A stretch of DNA of 49,553 bases from positions 1 to 49,553 of IMG/VR virus record IMGVR_UViG_3300042314_000359. One strand, 5' to 3'. Source of the DNA: a virus. Shown here piece by piece: positions 8,118 through 17,158 of this stretch. Within the stretch, counting starts at the first letter, position 1, and each line of letters opens with the position of its first letter. The position numbers were made by a program, and so were the translations under genes. The notes below the pieces were generated by a model, which saw nothing but the letters and a program-made list of their open reading frames with translations, searched no databases and had not been told where the DNA came from.

Positions 8118-9104
8118 ATGGCGTTTTCAGACACAGTTTCACAGACTAATTTTAACACACGGCGCGTCATCGACAACGCGATCCGTCGCTGTAAACTGAC
8201 GGCGCAACAGATCACCGCCGAACACATCGACATAGCCAACGACCAGCTATACCTGTTCCTCTCCGACTTGGCCAACCAAGGCGCGCCGCTCTGGTGCATT
8301 GAGAAGCAGATCTACCCGCTGTACGACGGCGTGGGCGACATCACGATGCTCGACGGCACAGTCGACATCCTGAACAGCAACTTCCGCTGGCTCCAGCAGG
8401 TGACCGGCATCAATTACACAACGTCAACGGCCCGCGAAGTGGACTTCACCGACGACGTATTCGTCTCCAACACCGGCATCCTTTGGTCCGCTCCCGCCGT
8501 GCCTATCGTATTTGAGCGTTCAGACGATAACGTGACGTGGGTCACGATCCAATCTGAGACGCCAACCGCGACCGCAGGCCAGTGGACTTGGTACGATCTG
8601 GAAAGCAGCGTGGCGTCTCGGTATTTCCGCATCCGCGCGACGTCAGGCACGCTCGGCTTCAGCCAAATCTATCTGGCAAACACGCCGACCGAGATCCCGT
8701 TGGCGCGCATGAACCGCGACGACTACACAAACTTGCCAAATAAGGCGTTTCAGTCGAACCGCCCGCTGCAATTTTGGTTCGATCGTCAGGTCAACAACCC
8801 AATTATGCACATGTGGCCGGTGCCGAATCTGGCCGCGACCGTCTGCCAGATCGTCGTGTGGCGTCAGCGCTACATTATGGACGTCGGCACCATGACGCAG
8901 GACGTTGAAGTGCCTCAGCGCTGGCTTGAGGCCATCGTTTCGGGTCTGGCGGCCAAAATGGCGCTTGAATTGGTCGAAGTTGACGTCAATTTGATCCCGA
9001 TTTTGGACCAAAAGGCGGCGATTTCACTGAATATCGCGCAAATGGAAGAGCGCGACAACAGTCCGATGATGATCGCCCCCAATATTTCACCGTACACGAG
9101 GTAA
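8118..9104 (+). CDS. Head-tail adaptor (P22 gp4-like) with discoidin-like insertion
   Basis: The 328-residue protein has an N-terminal helical part (RRVIDNAIRRCKLTAQQI), a PLYDGVGDI strand, and a C-terminal part with ARMNRDDYTNLPNK, PLQFWFDRQ, MWPVPN and VPQRWLEAIVSGLA. This order matches adaptor proteins of short-tailed phages that bind below the portal and connect to the tail nozzle. About residues 115-195 look like an inserted beta-sandwich resembling F5/8C (discoidin) domains: SDDNVTWVTIQ, WTWYDLES, ASRYFRIRATSG. In known tails such insertions point outwards and may bind fibres or glycans; that is inference here. The ribosome-binding site is weak. Confidence 0.7.
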   Translation: MAFSDTVSQTNFNTRRVIDNAIRRCKLTAQQITAEHIDIANDQLYLFLSDLANQGAPLWCIEKQIYPLYDGVGDITMLDGTVDILNSNFRWLQQVTGINYTTSTAREVDFTDDVFVSNTGILWSAPAVPIVFERSDDNVTWVTIQSETPTATAGQWTWYDLESSVASRYFRIRATSGTLGFSQIYLANTPTEIPLARMNRDDYTNLPNKAFQSNRPLQFWFDRQVNNPIMHMWPVPNLAATVCQIVVWRQRYIMDVGTMTQDVEVPQRWLEAIVSGLAAKMALELVEVDVNLIPILDQKAAISLNIAQMEERDNSPMMIAPNISPYTR

Positions 9105-9108
9105 AATC

Positions 9109-9342
9109 ATGGCTGTTGAGGGCTACATCAACACCATCGGGCGAAATCACCTCGGCATCGGCATTTGTGACCGCTGCAAGCGTAAATTTCCTATTGATGA
9201 CCTGTACAGCGACCGGAATATTCCGACGCTAAAGGTCTGCATCGACGACGTGGACGATTACGACCCGTGGCGCGAGCCCGCGCGGCAGCCAGAGGACATC
9301 ACCCTGCGCTTTCCGCGCCCAGACGTGGCGTTGGACGGCTGA
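9109..9342 (+). CDS. Small CxxC protein, first of a tandem pair
   Basis: A 77-residue protein starting at ATG 9109 after GAGGTAAAATC. It carries GIGICDRCKRKFPIDDLY, LKVCIDDVDDYDPWREPARQPEDI and a PRPDVAL tail. Cys20, Cys23 and Cys44 have the spacing C-x2-C-x20-C, so a zinc ribbon with Asp or His as fourth ligand is plausible. The next gene is a clear paralogue. Similar small proteins lie between adaptor and fibre genes in other phages, so a tail-assembly role is likely but unproven. Confidence 0.65.
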   Translation: MAVEGYINTIGRNHLGIGICDRCKRKFPIDDLYSDRNIPTLKVCIDDVDDYDPWREPARQPEDITLRFPRPDVALDG

Positions 9343-9662
9343 TGCCCCGCTATCTCAACACACGCGGCAATACGACGCTGGCGATCGGCATATGTGGGCG
9401 CTGCTCCATCAAGATGCCGCTGGCTGACTTGATGCCCGACCCAAATTACCCCGGCTTGCTGGTCTGCGAGAGGGATCGCGACCAATACGATCCGTATCGC
9501 CTTCCCGCTCGCCAGCCGGATAATATTCTGCTACCATTCTTGCGTCCCGATGTGCCTCTCGCTACAAATCCGGCGGGCGTTATCGCGCAAAACAGCGAGC
9601 AGTTCCTCATCACTGAGGACAGCGATGATTATCTAATCTTTTTCGAGGATGACGAGTTTTGA
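9342..9662 (+). CDS. Small CxxC protein, second of the tandem pair
   Basis: The start ATG 9342 uses the last base of the previous stop (TGATG), giving 106 residues. It repeats the paralogue's plan: GICGRCSIKMPLADL, LLVCERDRDQYDPYRLPARQPDNI and LRPDVPLA, again with C-x2-C-x20-C (Cys18, Cys21, Cys42). It adds an acidic C-terminal tail (SEQFLITEDSDDYLIFFEDDEF is its acidic end in part). That tail overlaps the start of the giant fibre gene by four bases. The pair probably arose by tandem duplication. Confidence 0.65.
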   Translation: MPRYLNTRGNTTLAIGICGRCSIKMPLADLMPDPNYPGLLVCERDRDQYDPYRLPARQPDNILLPFLRPDVPLATNPAGVIAQNSEQFLITEDSDDYLIFFEDDEF

Positions 9663-12600
9663 GCAACGTCCCTACAAATCTCATCCCTACCCGCATTACC
9701 GGCCTCCCTGAATATCAGGGAACGAGCACACTCGGCTACATGCCGTACATCATCGACGGTCAGACGTTCAAGGTCCAGTTTGCGAACATCGCTGCCGTCG
9801 GCGCGGTGCCGTCCTCGCGTGAAATCAACTCCGGCAGCGGTCTGGGCGGCGGCGGAGACCTGTCAGCCAACCGCACGCTCTACATCTTGCCATCAGGTGT
9901 TGACGACAGCATGCTGACCACCACGGGTGTCACGGCTGGCAATTACGGTGCCGCCGACAGCGTGCCAGTCCTCACGGTCAACGCGCAGGGCCGCGTCACG
10001 GGTGCGACCTCGGCACCTATCGTGCTTGCAAATTACGTCCCCACCAGCCGCACAATCACGGCTGGCGCGGGGTTAACGGGCGGCGGAGATCTTTCCGCCA
10101 ACCGTTCCTTCGCTGTAATCTTTTCATCTACAACGCCTGAGCCTCTCGGTCCCGGATCACCCGGTGTCTCGACTGTTGCCGCGCGTGGAGATCACGTCCA
10201 CCCTGCGGTGGACCTGAGCGACACCACGGAAACGCAAGGCGTGCTCCCCTTGTCCCGTGGCGGCACCGGCAACAGTCTGTCTCCTGTTGTCGGTGCCATC
10301 GCATATTCCAGCAATGACGCGCTGTATTTAACGCCTACGGCTGGCACCGCAGGTCAGGTGTTGGTCTCTGGCGGTGGCGTGGCTCCGCCGTTCTGGCAGA
10401 CGATCACAGGCACAGGTACGGTCACTTCGGTGTCTGTTACCACCGCCAACGGCTTTGCCGGAACGGTTGCTAACGCAAGCACGGTGCCCGCGATTACGCT
10501 TTCGACGACCGTGAGCGGCTTGCTTAAAGGCAACGGCACCGAGATACTTCCGGCCACCGCAGGCATTGATTACGTCGCGCCGGGCGCATACACCGCCAGC
10601 GGCCTCACATTGGCCTCTGCGCGGCTTCTAGGCCGCACTACGGCATCAGTCGGCGCTGCGGAGGAAATCTCCGTCGGCAATGGTCTGACGCTCGCCAGCG
10701 GCTCTCTGGTTAACGCTGCGCCCGATCAGGTCGTGGCGCTGACAGGCGGCACCGCGATCTCGGTCACCGGCAGCTACCCGTCGTTCACGGTCACCAACAC
10801 CGCGCCAGATCAGGTCGTATCCCTAACAGGCGCAGGCACGACGACCGTCACTGGCACGTACCCTAGCTTCACAATCACATCGAACGACAGCACCGCAGGC
10901 ACCGTGACCAGCGTCAATGCCAGCGGCGGCACAACGGGCATGTCGTTTACCGGCGGCCCAATTACGTCGGCGGGCACACTGACCCTCAACGGCACGCTTG
11001 CCGTCGCCAATGGCGGTACTGGCGCAACGGACGCAGTCGCTGCTCTAACGAACTTAGGTGCGTACCCCGCAAGCAACCCTTCGGGCTTCACATCTAACGT
11101 AGGTACGGTGACGTCAGTCTCAGGCACCGGCACCGTCAGCGGCCTGAGCCTGAGCGGCACAGTGACGTCCGCAGGTTCGCTGACACTTGGTGGGACGCTT
11201 GCCGTCCTGCCGTCCAACTTCGCGTCGCAGACGGCCAACACGGTCCTTGCGGCACCGAACGGCTCGGCAGGCACGCCGACGTTCCGCGCTATCGTCGCGG
11301 CGGACATCCCGACGCTCAACCAGAATACAACGGGCACGGCCTCAAACGTCACGGGCATCGTCGCCATCGCCAATGGCGGCACAGGCGCGAGCGTGGCGGC
11401 TACGGCGCGCACGAACCTCAGTGCGGCGGCCTCTGGTGCCAATACCGACATCACGTCGATTGCGCTCACCACAGGCACGATCAGCACGTCGCCAGTCAAC
11501 GGCACCGACATCGTCAACAAGGCGTATGCCGACAGTATCGCGTCAGGCATCAACTTCCATCAGTCCGTGCGCTTGGCAACGGCTGCGGCGTTGCCTGCCA
11601 ACACGTACAACAACGGCACTTCTGGCGTCGGCGCGACGCTCACGGCCAATGCCAACGGCGCACTCTCGGTCGACGGCGTGGCCGTGGTTGCGGGCAACCG
11701 CATCTTGGTCAAGGACGAGGCGGCGGGGGCCAATAACGGCGTCTACGTTGTTACGCAGGTCGGCAGCGGCTCGACGCCGTACATCCTGACACGCGCCACA
11801 GACTTCGACAGCGCAGGCACTGGCGTTGACCAGATCGACGCGGGCGACTTCTTCCTTGTCACGGCGGGATCGACGCTGTCCAACACGTCGTGGGTGCAGC
11901 AGACGCCGCTGCCGATCACTGTCGGCACAACGCCGATTACGTTTACGCAGTTCGCCGCGCCGGTCCTGTACTCGGCGGGCACTGGCCTCACGCTGACCGG
12001 TACGGTCTTCAGCATCACGAACACAGGCGTAAGCGCATCGACCTACGGCAGCGCGTCCTCCGTGCCCGTCATCGCGGTCAACGCGCAGGGTCAGATTACG
12101 TCTGCGTCGTCGTCTGCAATCGCTATCGCCGCGTCGCAGATCACGTCTGGCGCACTCGCCATCGCTAATGGCGGTACTGGCGCGACGAGCGCGGCGACGG
12201 CCCTGACGAACCTTGGAGCGTACCCCGCGAGCAACCCGTCTGGTTTTACCTCGAACACCGGCACCGTCACCAGCGTCAACCTGACTGCGGGAACGGGCGT
12301 CAGCGTCTCTGGCGGCCCTATCACGTCCTCTGGCTCTATCACCGTCACCAACACGGCTCCCGATCAGGTTGTGTCGCTGACAGGGTCTGGCGCTACGACC
12401 GTGACAGGCACGTACCCGAACTTCACTATCTCCTCACCCACGAGCGGCGCGGGCACCGTGACGAGCATCAACGTCAGCGGCGGCACCACCGGCCTGACGA
12501 CGTCTGGCGGTCCGGTCACCAGCAGCGGGACGATCACACTCGCAGGCACGCTGAACGTCGCCAACGGCGGCACAGGCGCAACGACCCTGTCGTCGGGCTA

Positions 12601-15600
12601 CGTCCTCAAGGGTAACGGCACGTCGGCTGTAAGCGCGTCGGTGATCTACGACGATGGGACGAATGTCGGGGTGGGAACGACTTCAGTCAGTGCTACCTAC
12701 GGAAAACTTACAGTTGCGGGTGGTATACGGACTACAGACGACACAAGCTCAAAGCTGGAACTTGGCCGCTATAGTGCTGGCGCTCCGAACAGCTACATCA
12801 AACTTGGCCCAAATAGCGGTGCGTTGAGGGTTACAAACTCCGACGACACCGTAGATATACTAACGCTGACAAATGCTGGCAGTCTTTCAGCCGTTGCTGA
12901 TATGCGTGCGCCTATCTTTTACGATAGCAACGACACCGCGTATTACGCAGACTTTGCAGGCTCAACGGCTATTTTTAGCAATGGCGTAATTGTGGCTGGC
13001 ACGCAGGGTTTCCAGAGCAGGATTGTTACGGTTGGCGACCGCAACCGTATTTGGAGCTTTAACAGCGCCGATGGTTTCGGGCTAAGTTACTTCCAAGGCA
13101 CCGCTGGTACCGGCGGCGCAAGCACAATCGGTTTGCATTTCGGGACAGCAACTGCCGCCGCATCTACCCTTCAAGTTGTAGCAAACTCATATACGTTGTC
13201 GCTTGGCTCTATGCGTGCCCCGATCTTCTACGACAGCGACAACACTGCGTATTACGGTGACTTCGCTTCTACTTCCTCTTTGAACTCGCTTATTGTCGGG
13301 ACTAACGGAAGCGGTTTGGCTTATGACGCTGCGGCTACTGGGAAGCTGTATTTTGGTTCGGCGGGCGGCGATGCCTCAACAAATTACCACATCACCACCA
13401 ACATGGAGAATGTTGGGGGTAACTACTCTAAGCTCGACTTTAAGTGGTATACGGGCCAGCGTTTTTACGCCCACTATGCCTATGGCGGCTTCCGCTTTAA
13501 GGAAATTACCACTGGTAATACGCTGTTTTCGGTAGGTGAAGGCGACTTGCGCGTCCGTGTTTACGACAGCATTTCCGCACCAATCTACTACGACAGCGCC
13601 AACACTGCTTATTATGTTGACCCCGCTGGCTCCAGCGTGCTTGGGATCATCACGGCACAATCCTCTAATGACGCGCAGCTATACCTGAACGGCAACGGCA
13701 CTTCGTGGGCTGGTATCCAGTGGACGGATGTCAGTGGCAGCGACAACATGTGGTACAACGGTTCAACATCTACGTTTGCCATTGGCGGCGGTGGGTCGGT
13801 TGTTGCTAATAAAAAGCTCCACATCAACGGTGGGACAACCATCGGAAGCGGGCTTGCCGCAACGGCGGTAGCGACCAACGGGCTGCTGATTGAAGGTGCG
13901 CTAAACGCGGGTAACGGCAACCTCACACCCGCAGGAACAACCTTTAGCAACGTCATTACTGGTCGCGGCACAAATCGTGTCGTGGCCTTCGACGGCAATG
14001 GCACCGTGCCGTCTGTCTGGTGGACCAACGGCGGCACTGCCATCGGCGCTATCGACGCCATTTCTGGCGGCGGTCTTGCTCACTGGGCGAACAACGGCAG
14101 TAGCTGGCAACAGCAGATGGCGGTTAACTATGGCAACGTCACCATAAATACCGATATCCGCTCGCCGATATACTACGACAGCAACAACACTACGTATTAT
14201 GTCGATCCCGCATCTGGTTCAAATCTAGTAGGGCAAGTCCAGATTAACGGCGGGACTACAATGTCTGGCGGTTGGAACAGGGCGCTATACCTTGCATCCC
14301 AATTCCCTGTCATTGTGATGAACTCAGGAAGCGTCAAATACTCCGCTATCGGCGTTGATTACACCGAAGCTCAGAGCGGCATGGTGTTTTGGGTTAACGG
14401 CAACAGCGCCGACATAACCAACGGCTCTGCGACAATAGCGCTGCGGATAAACACTGGAAACTTCATCGTAGCCAATGACGTCCGTGCGACTATCTTCTAC
14501 GACAGCAACAACAGCGCGTTCTTCCTAGACCCAAGCAGCACATCCGTTTTGAACGTCATGCGGGCGAATAGGGTTCAGTTTTCTAGCGGTGTTAACGCCG
14601 TCACGCTGGACAATGGTAGCTACCAAATACTTTACGATCCGGCGGGAAATGCCGCCCTCTACCTCGGCGGCGCGGACCCAGCCAACTATTACGACAACAG
14701 CACGCACTACTTCCGCACCCGTGGCGGTAGCAATATGGCGGTCATGAATAGCAACGGTATTCAGGCCCCTATCTTCTACGACTTAGCTAACACTGGGTAT
14801 TACGGCGACTTTGCCGGTACTTCTAACCTTTTTAATCTTACCATCAGCGGCGGGGGTAACAAGTACCTCCAAATCCAATCGACCGACGGCGGCGAAGCTA
14901 TGGTGCGTTATCTCGGCGCTACTGGCCCCTCTTGGTATGTCGGTAAGCGAACGACATCGCAACTTGTTGATACTGCGTCCTTCCATTTTTACTCCGAGAG
15001 CGCGGGGGCTACGGTTGGCGGTATTGATGTATCCGGCAATATGTTTGCTTCTACCTCTTTCCGTGCGCCCATTTTCTACGACAGCAATAACACCGCGTAT
15101 TACGTTGACCCCGCTTCAACGTCCGTACTAAACCAAATCCAATTTCCCCCAAATACGGCGCAGATTTCTGGCAACGACACGTCTAGCTACGGCTCTATAG
15201 CTATTCGTGGCGCTAGGAACGGCTGGTACGGTATACACATCCAAGGCGGTGGAAACGCACCGCACTTAATGTTTGACGGCTCAGCTAATGGCGGTATTTA
15301 CTTTGAAGGTGGAGGACGTTGGGCGTCTTATTATAGTTATGCTGCTAACTGCTGGGGCTTTGGTACATCGGCTACTTCAAGTGCATATAATATCTATTGC
15401 CCTACCGGCGTGTACTCAGGCGGTCGTGTTGACGGCACTATCTTCTACGATAGCAACAACAGTGCTTATTACGCCGATCCGAGCGGCACATCAGCGTTAT
15501 CTACCGTTACGTTTGGGTCATCCCCCAATGGCGGTGGTGGCGGAGGTCGGATTACCCCGTCTACTGGTTCGCCCTATTCAATCCGGCAAGAGTTCGGTTC

Positions 15601-15991
15601 AGACAACAGCGGTTGGCGTTATGGCATCGCTAAGAACGTCAGTGGCACAGTCACCATTATGTTCTACGTTCAGGACAATGGTGACTGCGTTGCAACCGGC
15701 AACGTCACTGCATATTCCGACGTCCGTCTTAAGGCCAACATCGAGACAATCCCAAGCGCGCTGGACAAACTCGACCAGATACGCGGCGTCACATACACCC
15801 GCACGGACATGGACGACAAAGAGCGTCGGTATGCTGGTGTCATCGCGCAGGAAATCGAAGCGGTTCTGCCAGAGGCAGTTGGCGGTGATGAAGACATCAA
15901 GACCGTTGATTACAACGCGACTATCGCGCTGCTAATTCAGGCTGTAAAAGAACTCACAGATAAGGTAAAAGCGTTAGAAGCAAAGGAATAG
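9659..15991 (+). CDS. Giant tail fibre/spike with C-terminal S74 intramolecular chaperone
   Basis: A 2110-residue receptor-binding fibre. The likely start is TTG 9659, overlapping the previous stop by four bases, with GAGGATGACGAG upstream. Residues 1-1050 are Gly/Thr/Ser-rich fibre repeats built on GGTGAT, NLGAYPASNPSGFTSN and GTVTSV units. Within them, at about residues 640-770, is a globular module (NFHQSVRLATAAALP to TPITFTQFAAP) seen in many phage fibres. From about residue 1082 there are eight copies of an APIFYDSNNTAYYVDP-like motif spaced by beta-helical segments. Residues 2019-2110 are a Peptidase_S74 chaperone with the self-cleavage motif YSDVRLKANI and later AGVIAQEIE and VDYNATIALLIQAVKEL. 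S74 domains trimerise the fibre and then cut themselves off. Confidence 0.9.
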   Translation: MSNVPTNLIPTRITGLPEYQGTSTLGYMPYIIDGQTFKVQFANIAAVGAVPSSREINSGSGLGGGGDLSANRTLYILPSGVDDSMLTTTGVTAGNYGAADSVPVLTVNAQGRVTGATSAPIVLANYVPTSRTITAGAGLTGGGDLSANRSFAVIFSSTTPEPLGPGSPGVSTVAARGDHVHPAVDLSDTTETQGVLPLSRGGTGNSLSPVVGAIAYSSNDALYLTPTAGTAGQVLVSGGGVAPPFWQTITGTGTVTSVSVTTANGFAGTVANASTVPAITLSTTVSGLLKGNGTEILPATAGIDYVAPGAYTASGLTLASARLLGRTTASVGAAEEISVGNGLTLASGSLVNAAPDQVVALTGGTAISVTGSYPSFTVTNTAPDQVVSLTGAGTTTVTGTYPSFTITSNDSTAGTVTSVNASGGTTGMSFTGGPITSAGTLTLNGTLAVANGGTGATDAVAALTNLGAYPASNPSGFTSNVGTVTSVSGTGTVSGLSLSGTVTSAGSLTLGGTLAVLPSNFASQTANTVLAAPNGSAGTPTFRAIVAADIPTLNQNTTGTASNVTGIVAIANGGTGASVAATARTNLSAAASGANTDITSIALTTGTISTSPVNGTDIVNKAYADSIASGINFHQSVRLATAAALPANTYNNGTSGVGATLTANANGALSVDGVAVVAGNRILVKDEAAGANNGVYVVTQVGSGSTPYILTRATDFDSAGTGVDQIDAGDFFLVTAGSTLSNTSWVQQTPLPITVGTTPITFTQFAAPVLYSAGTGLTLTGTVFSITNTGVSASTYGSASSVPVIAVNAQGQITSASSSAIAIAASQITSGALAIANGGTGATSAATALTNLGAYPASNPSGFTSNTGTVTSVNLTAGTGVSVSGGPITSSGSITVTNTAPDQVVSLTGSGATTVTGTYPNFTISSPTSGAGTVTSINVSGGTTGLTTSGGPVTSSGTITLAGTLNVANGGTGATTLSSGYVLKGNGTSAVSASVIYDDGTNVGVGTTSVSATYGKLTVAGGIRTTDDTSSKLELGRYSAGAPNSYIKLGPNSGALRVTNSDDTVDILTLTNAGSLSAVADMRAPIFYDSNDTAYYADFAGSTAIFSNGVIVAGTQGFQSRIVTVGDRNRIWSFNSADGFGLSYFQGTAGTGGASTIGLHFGTATAAASTLQVVANSYTLSLGSMRAPIFYDSDNTAYYGDFASTSSLNSLIVGTNGSGLAYDAAATGKLYFGSAGGDASTNYHITTNMENVGGNYSKLDFKWYTGQRFYAHYAYGGFRFKEITTGNTLFSVGEGDLRVRVYDSISAPIYYDSANTAYYVDPAGSSVLGIITAQSSNDAQLYLNGNGTSWAGIQWTDVSGSDNMWYNGSTSTFAIGGGGSVVANKKLHINGGTTIGSGLAATAVATNGLLIEGALNAGNGNLTPAGTTFSNVITGRGTNRVVAFDGNGTVPSVWWTNGGTAIGAIDAISGGGLAHWANNGSSWQQQMAVNYGNVTINTDIRSPIYYDSNNTTYYVDPASGSNLVGQVQINGGTTMSGGWNRALYLASQFPVIVMNSGSVKYSAIGVDYTEAQSGMVFWVNGNSADITNGSATIALRINTGNFIVANDVRATIFYDSNNSAFFLDPSSTSVLNVMRANRVQFSSGVNAVTLDNGSYQILYDPAGNAALYLGGADPANYYDNSTHYFRTRGGSNMAVMNSNGIQAPIFYDLANTGYYGDFAGTSNLFNLTISGGGNKYLQIQSTDGGEAMVRYLGATGPSWYVGKRTTSQLVDTASFHFYSESAGATVGGIDVSGNMFASTSFRAPIFYDSNNTAYYVDPASTSVLNQIQFPPNTAQISGNDTSSYGSIAIRGARNGWYGIHIQGGGNAPHLMFDGSANGGIYFEGGGRWASYYSYAANCWGFGTSATSSAYNIYCPTGVYSGGRVDGTIFYDSNNSAYYADPSGTSALSTVTFGSSPNGGGGGGRITPSTGSPYSIRQEFGSDNSGWRYGIAKNVSGTVTIMFYVQDNGDCVATGNVTAYSDVRLKANIETIPSALDKLDQIRGVTYTRTDMDDKERRYAGVIAQEIEAVLPEAVGGDEDIKTVDYNATIALLIQAVKELTDKVKALEAKE
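12902..15490 (+). repeat. Eight interspersed fibre motifs (IFYDSNNTAYYVDP type)
   Basis: Coding repeats begin near 12902, 13211, 13574, 14159, 14480, 14757, 15061 and 15430. The consensus is AP-I-F/Y-YDS-N-NTAYY-V/A-DPA-STS-L. DNA copies have diverged (FLDPSS and GDFAGT variants) but keep TTCTACGACAGC-like cores. Each copy probably marks the junction between trimeric beta-helix segments. Confidence 0.85.
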
Positions 15992-15995
15992 TAAT

Positions 15996-16370
15996 ATGGC
16001 ACTTACGTACACTTGGGCGGTAACGTCCCTGAAGAAAACCACAGACGGCAGCGTAGACAACTTTGTCGTTCAATCCACATGGACCTGCACTGGCACGGAC
16101 GAAGACGGCGACAGCGGTACCTTTAATGGTGCAACGCCATTCCCGTTGGACAGCCTCGATCCTGCCACGTTCATTCCCTATGAAGACTTGACAGAAGCCG
16201 ATGTCCTTGGTTGGATAGAAGCCGTTGTTGTCGGTTCTTACAAGGAGCACGTCGATGCGCAAATCAACAAGCAGATTGCGCTAATCAAAGACCCAGTAGT
16301 GGACGTCCCCGAAGGCGATTTCCCTTGGGAAGAACCAACCCCGACACCAACACCACCACCAGCTAGTTAA
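15996..16370 (+). CDS. Small fibre-adjacent protein, 124 aa
   Basis: Begins at ATG 15996 four bases after the fibre stop, with AAAGGAATAGT upstream. The product starts LTYTWAVTSLKKTTDGSVDNFVVQSTWTCTGTDEDG, of which the alternating hydrophobic strands suggest a beta domain. It then has a helical stretch EADVLGWIEAVVVGSYKEHVDAQINKQI in two parts and a Pro/Thr tail. Small phage proteins with this W-V...L....G..D.V....W layout commonly follow fibre genes, and may be fibre assembly factors or virion parts. No function is established. Confidence 0.6.
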   Translation: MALTYTWAVTSLKKTTDGSVDNFVVQSTWTCTGTDEDGDSGTFNGATPFPLDSLDPATFIPYEDLTEADVLGWIEAVVVGSYKEHVDAQINKQIALIKDPVVDVPEGDFPWEEPTPTPTPPPAS

Positions 16371-16387
16371 ATCAAAGGAGACAGACT

Positions 16388-16585
16388 ATGAATAAAGAAC
16401 TAGACCACCTCGACGTAGACAATCAGGCTGCGCCACAGGAGCCAGTTGTAAAGTTGGAACTGGCCGTCAACGACATAAACCTCGTCCTCGCCGCATTGCA
16501 GGAGCTGCCACACAAGATAGCCGACCCGATGCTGCGCAAGATCATGGAGCAGGCAAACGCCCAGCTCGCTCCGAACGGCGCGTAA
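16388..16585 (+). CDS. Short helical protein, 65 aa
   Basis: ATG 16388 follows a strong AAAGGAGACAGACT. The 65-residue product is acidic and helical, with LELAVNDINLVLAALQELPHKIADPMLRKI as two helices. This pattern is common in short phage proteins next to fibre genes. It ends one base before the next gene. No family is known to me. Confidence 0.55.
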   Translation: MNKELDHLDVDNQAAPQEPVVKLELAVNDINLVLAALQELPHKIADPMLRKIMEQANAQLAPNGA

Positions 16586-16586
16586 C

Positions 16587-16949
16587 ATGATCGAGGAACT
16601 CATCAGCCGCGTGTTCTACGCACGCAACGTGGCGCACTTTGAGCACTGGCGCGCCAAGGGTGATGGTAGTTTCGCAAAGCATATGGCACTGGGCGGCTTC
16701 TACGACGACGTAATCGACGCAATCGACCGTCTCGTAGAAGCCTACCAAGGCGCGTTCAGCATCATCGGGAACATACCCGCTCCCGATGTGTCTGAACGCG
16801 ACGTGCTAAAGCTGCTTGAGGCCGACGCGGCATGGATTGAAGAGCATCACGAAGACATCTGTCAGGGCAACCGCGCAGTGGCTAATTTAATTGACGGTGT
16901 CACAGAAGTGTATCTGTCGGCGGTGTATAAGCTACGGAACTTGAAATGA
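16587..16949 (+). CDS. Four-helix protein with Dps/ferritin-like ligand spacing (DUF5856-like)
   Basis: The 120-residue protein looks like a helical bundle. It resembles a phage family of unknown function (I believe DUF5856): RNVAHFEHWRAKGDGSFAKH followed by FYDDVIDAIDRLVEAYQG. His20, His32, Asp47 and Glu51 are spaced 12, 15 and 4 apart, identical to the ferroxidase ligands His31, His43, Asp58 and Glu62 of Listeria Dps. The fifth ligand (Dps Asp47) is Gly36 here. It is shorter than Dps (about 150-160 aa). Iron binding or DNA protection is an inference; a structural bundle without metal is equally possible. It is translationally linked to its neighbours. Confidence 0.65.
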   Translation: MIEELISRVFYARNVAHFEHWRAKGDGSFAKHMALGGFYDDVIDAIDRLVEAYQGAFSIIGNIPAPDVSERDVLKLLEADAAWIEEHHEDICQGNRAVANLIDGVTEVYLSAVYKLRNLK

Positions 16950-17158
16950 ACTTCGACGTCAACACCATAGTCACTGTGCTGGCCTTCATCGGAGGCTTGA
17001 TAACAGTCTGGGTCAATCTCAACAGCCGTCTGACGCTGCTTGAGGCGCGTCTTGGCTTTGGTGACGAGAAGTTCAACGCCATCGACAAGAAGTTCGACGA
17101 GGTGATGATGCACCTCCGCCGGATTGAGGACAAACTGGATAATAAGGCGGATCGATGA
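16946..17158 (+). CDS. Membrane-anchored coiled-coil protein, 70 aa
   Basis: Shares ATGA with the gene before and with the gene after. Residues 6-25 (VNTIVTVLAFIGGLITVWV) form one transmembrane helix, followed by a charged coiled coil (LNSRLTLLEARL to RRIEDKLDNKADR). The plan resembles small inner-membrane phage proteins such as Rz-type or holin-associated components. With the exported and membrane proteins that follow, it likely belongs to an envelope/lysis block. It has no lipobox. Confidence 0.6.
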   Translation: MNFDVNTIVTVLAFIGGLITVWVNLNSRLTLLEARLGFGDEKFNAIDKKFDEVMMHLRRIEDKLDNKADR

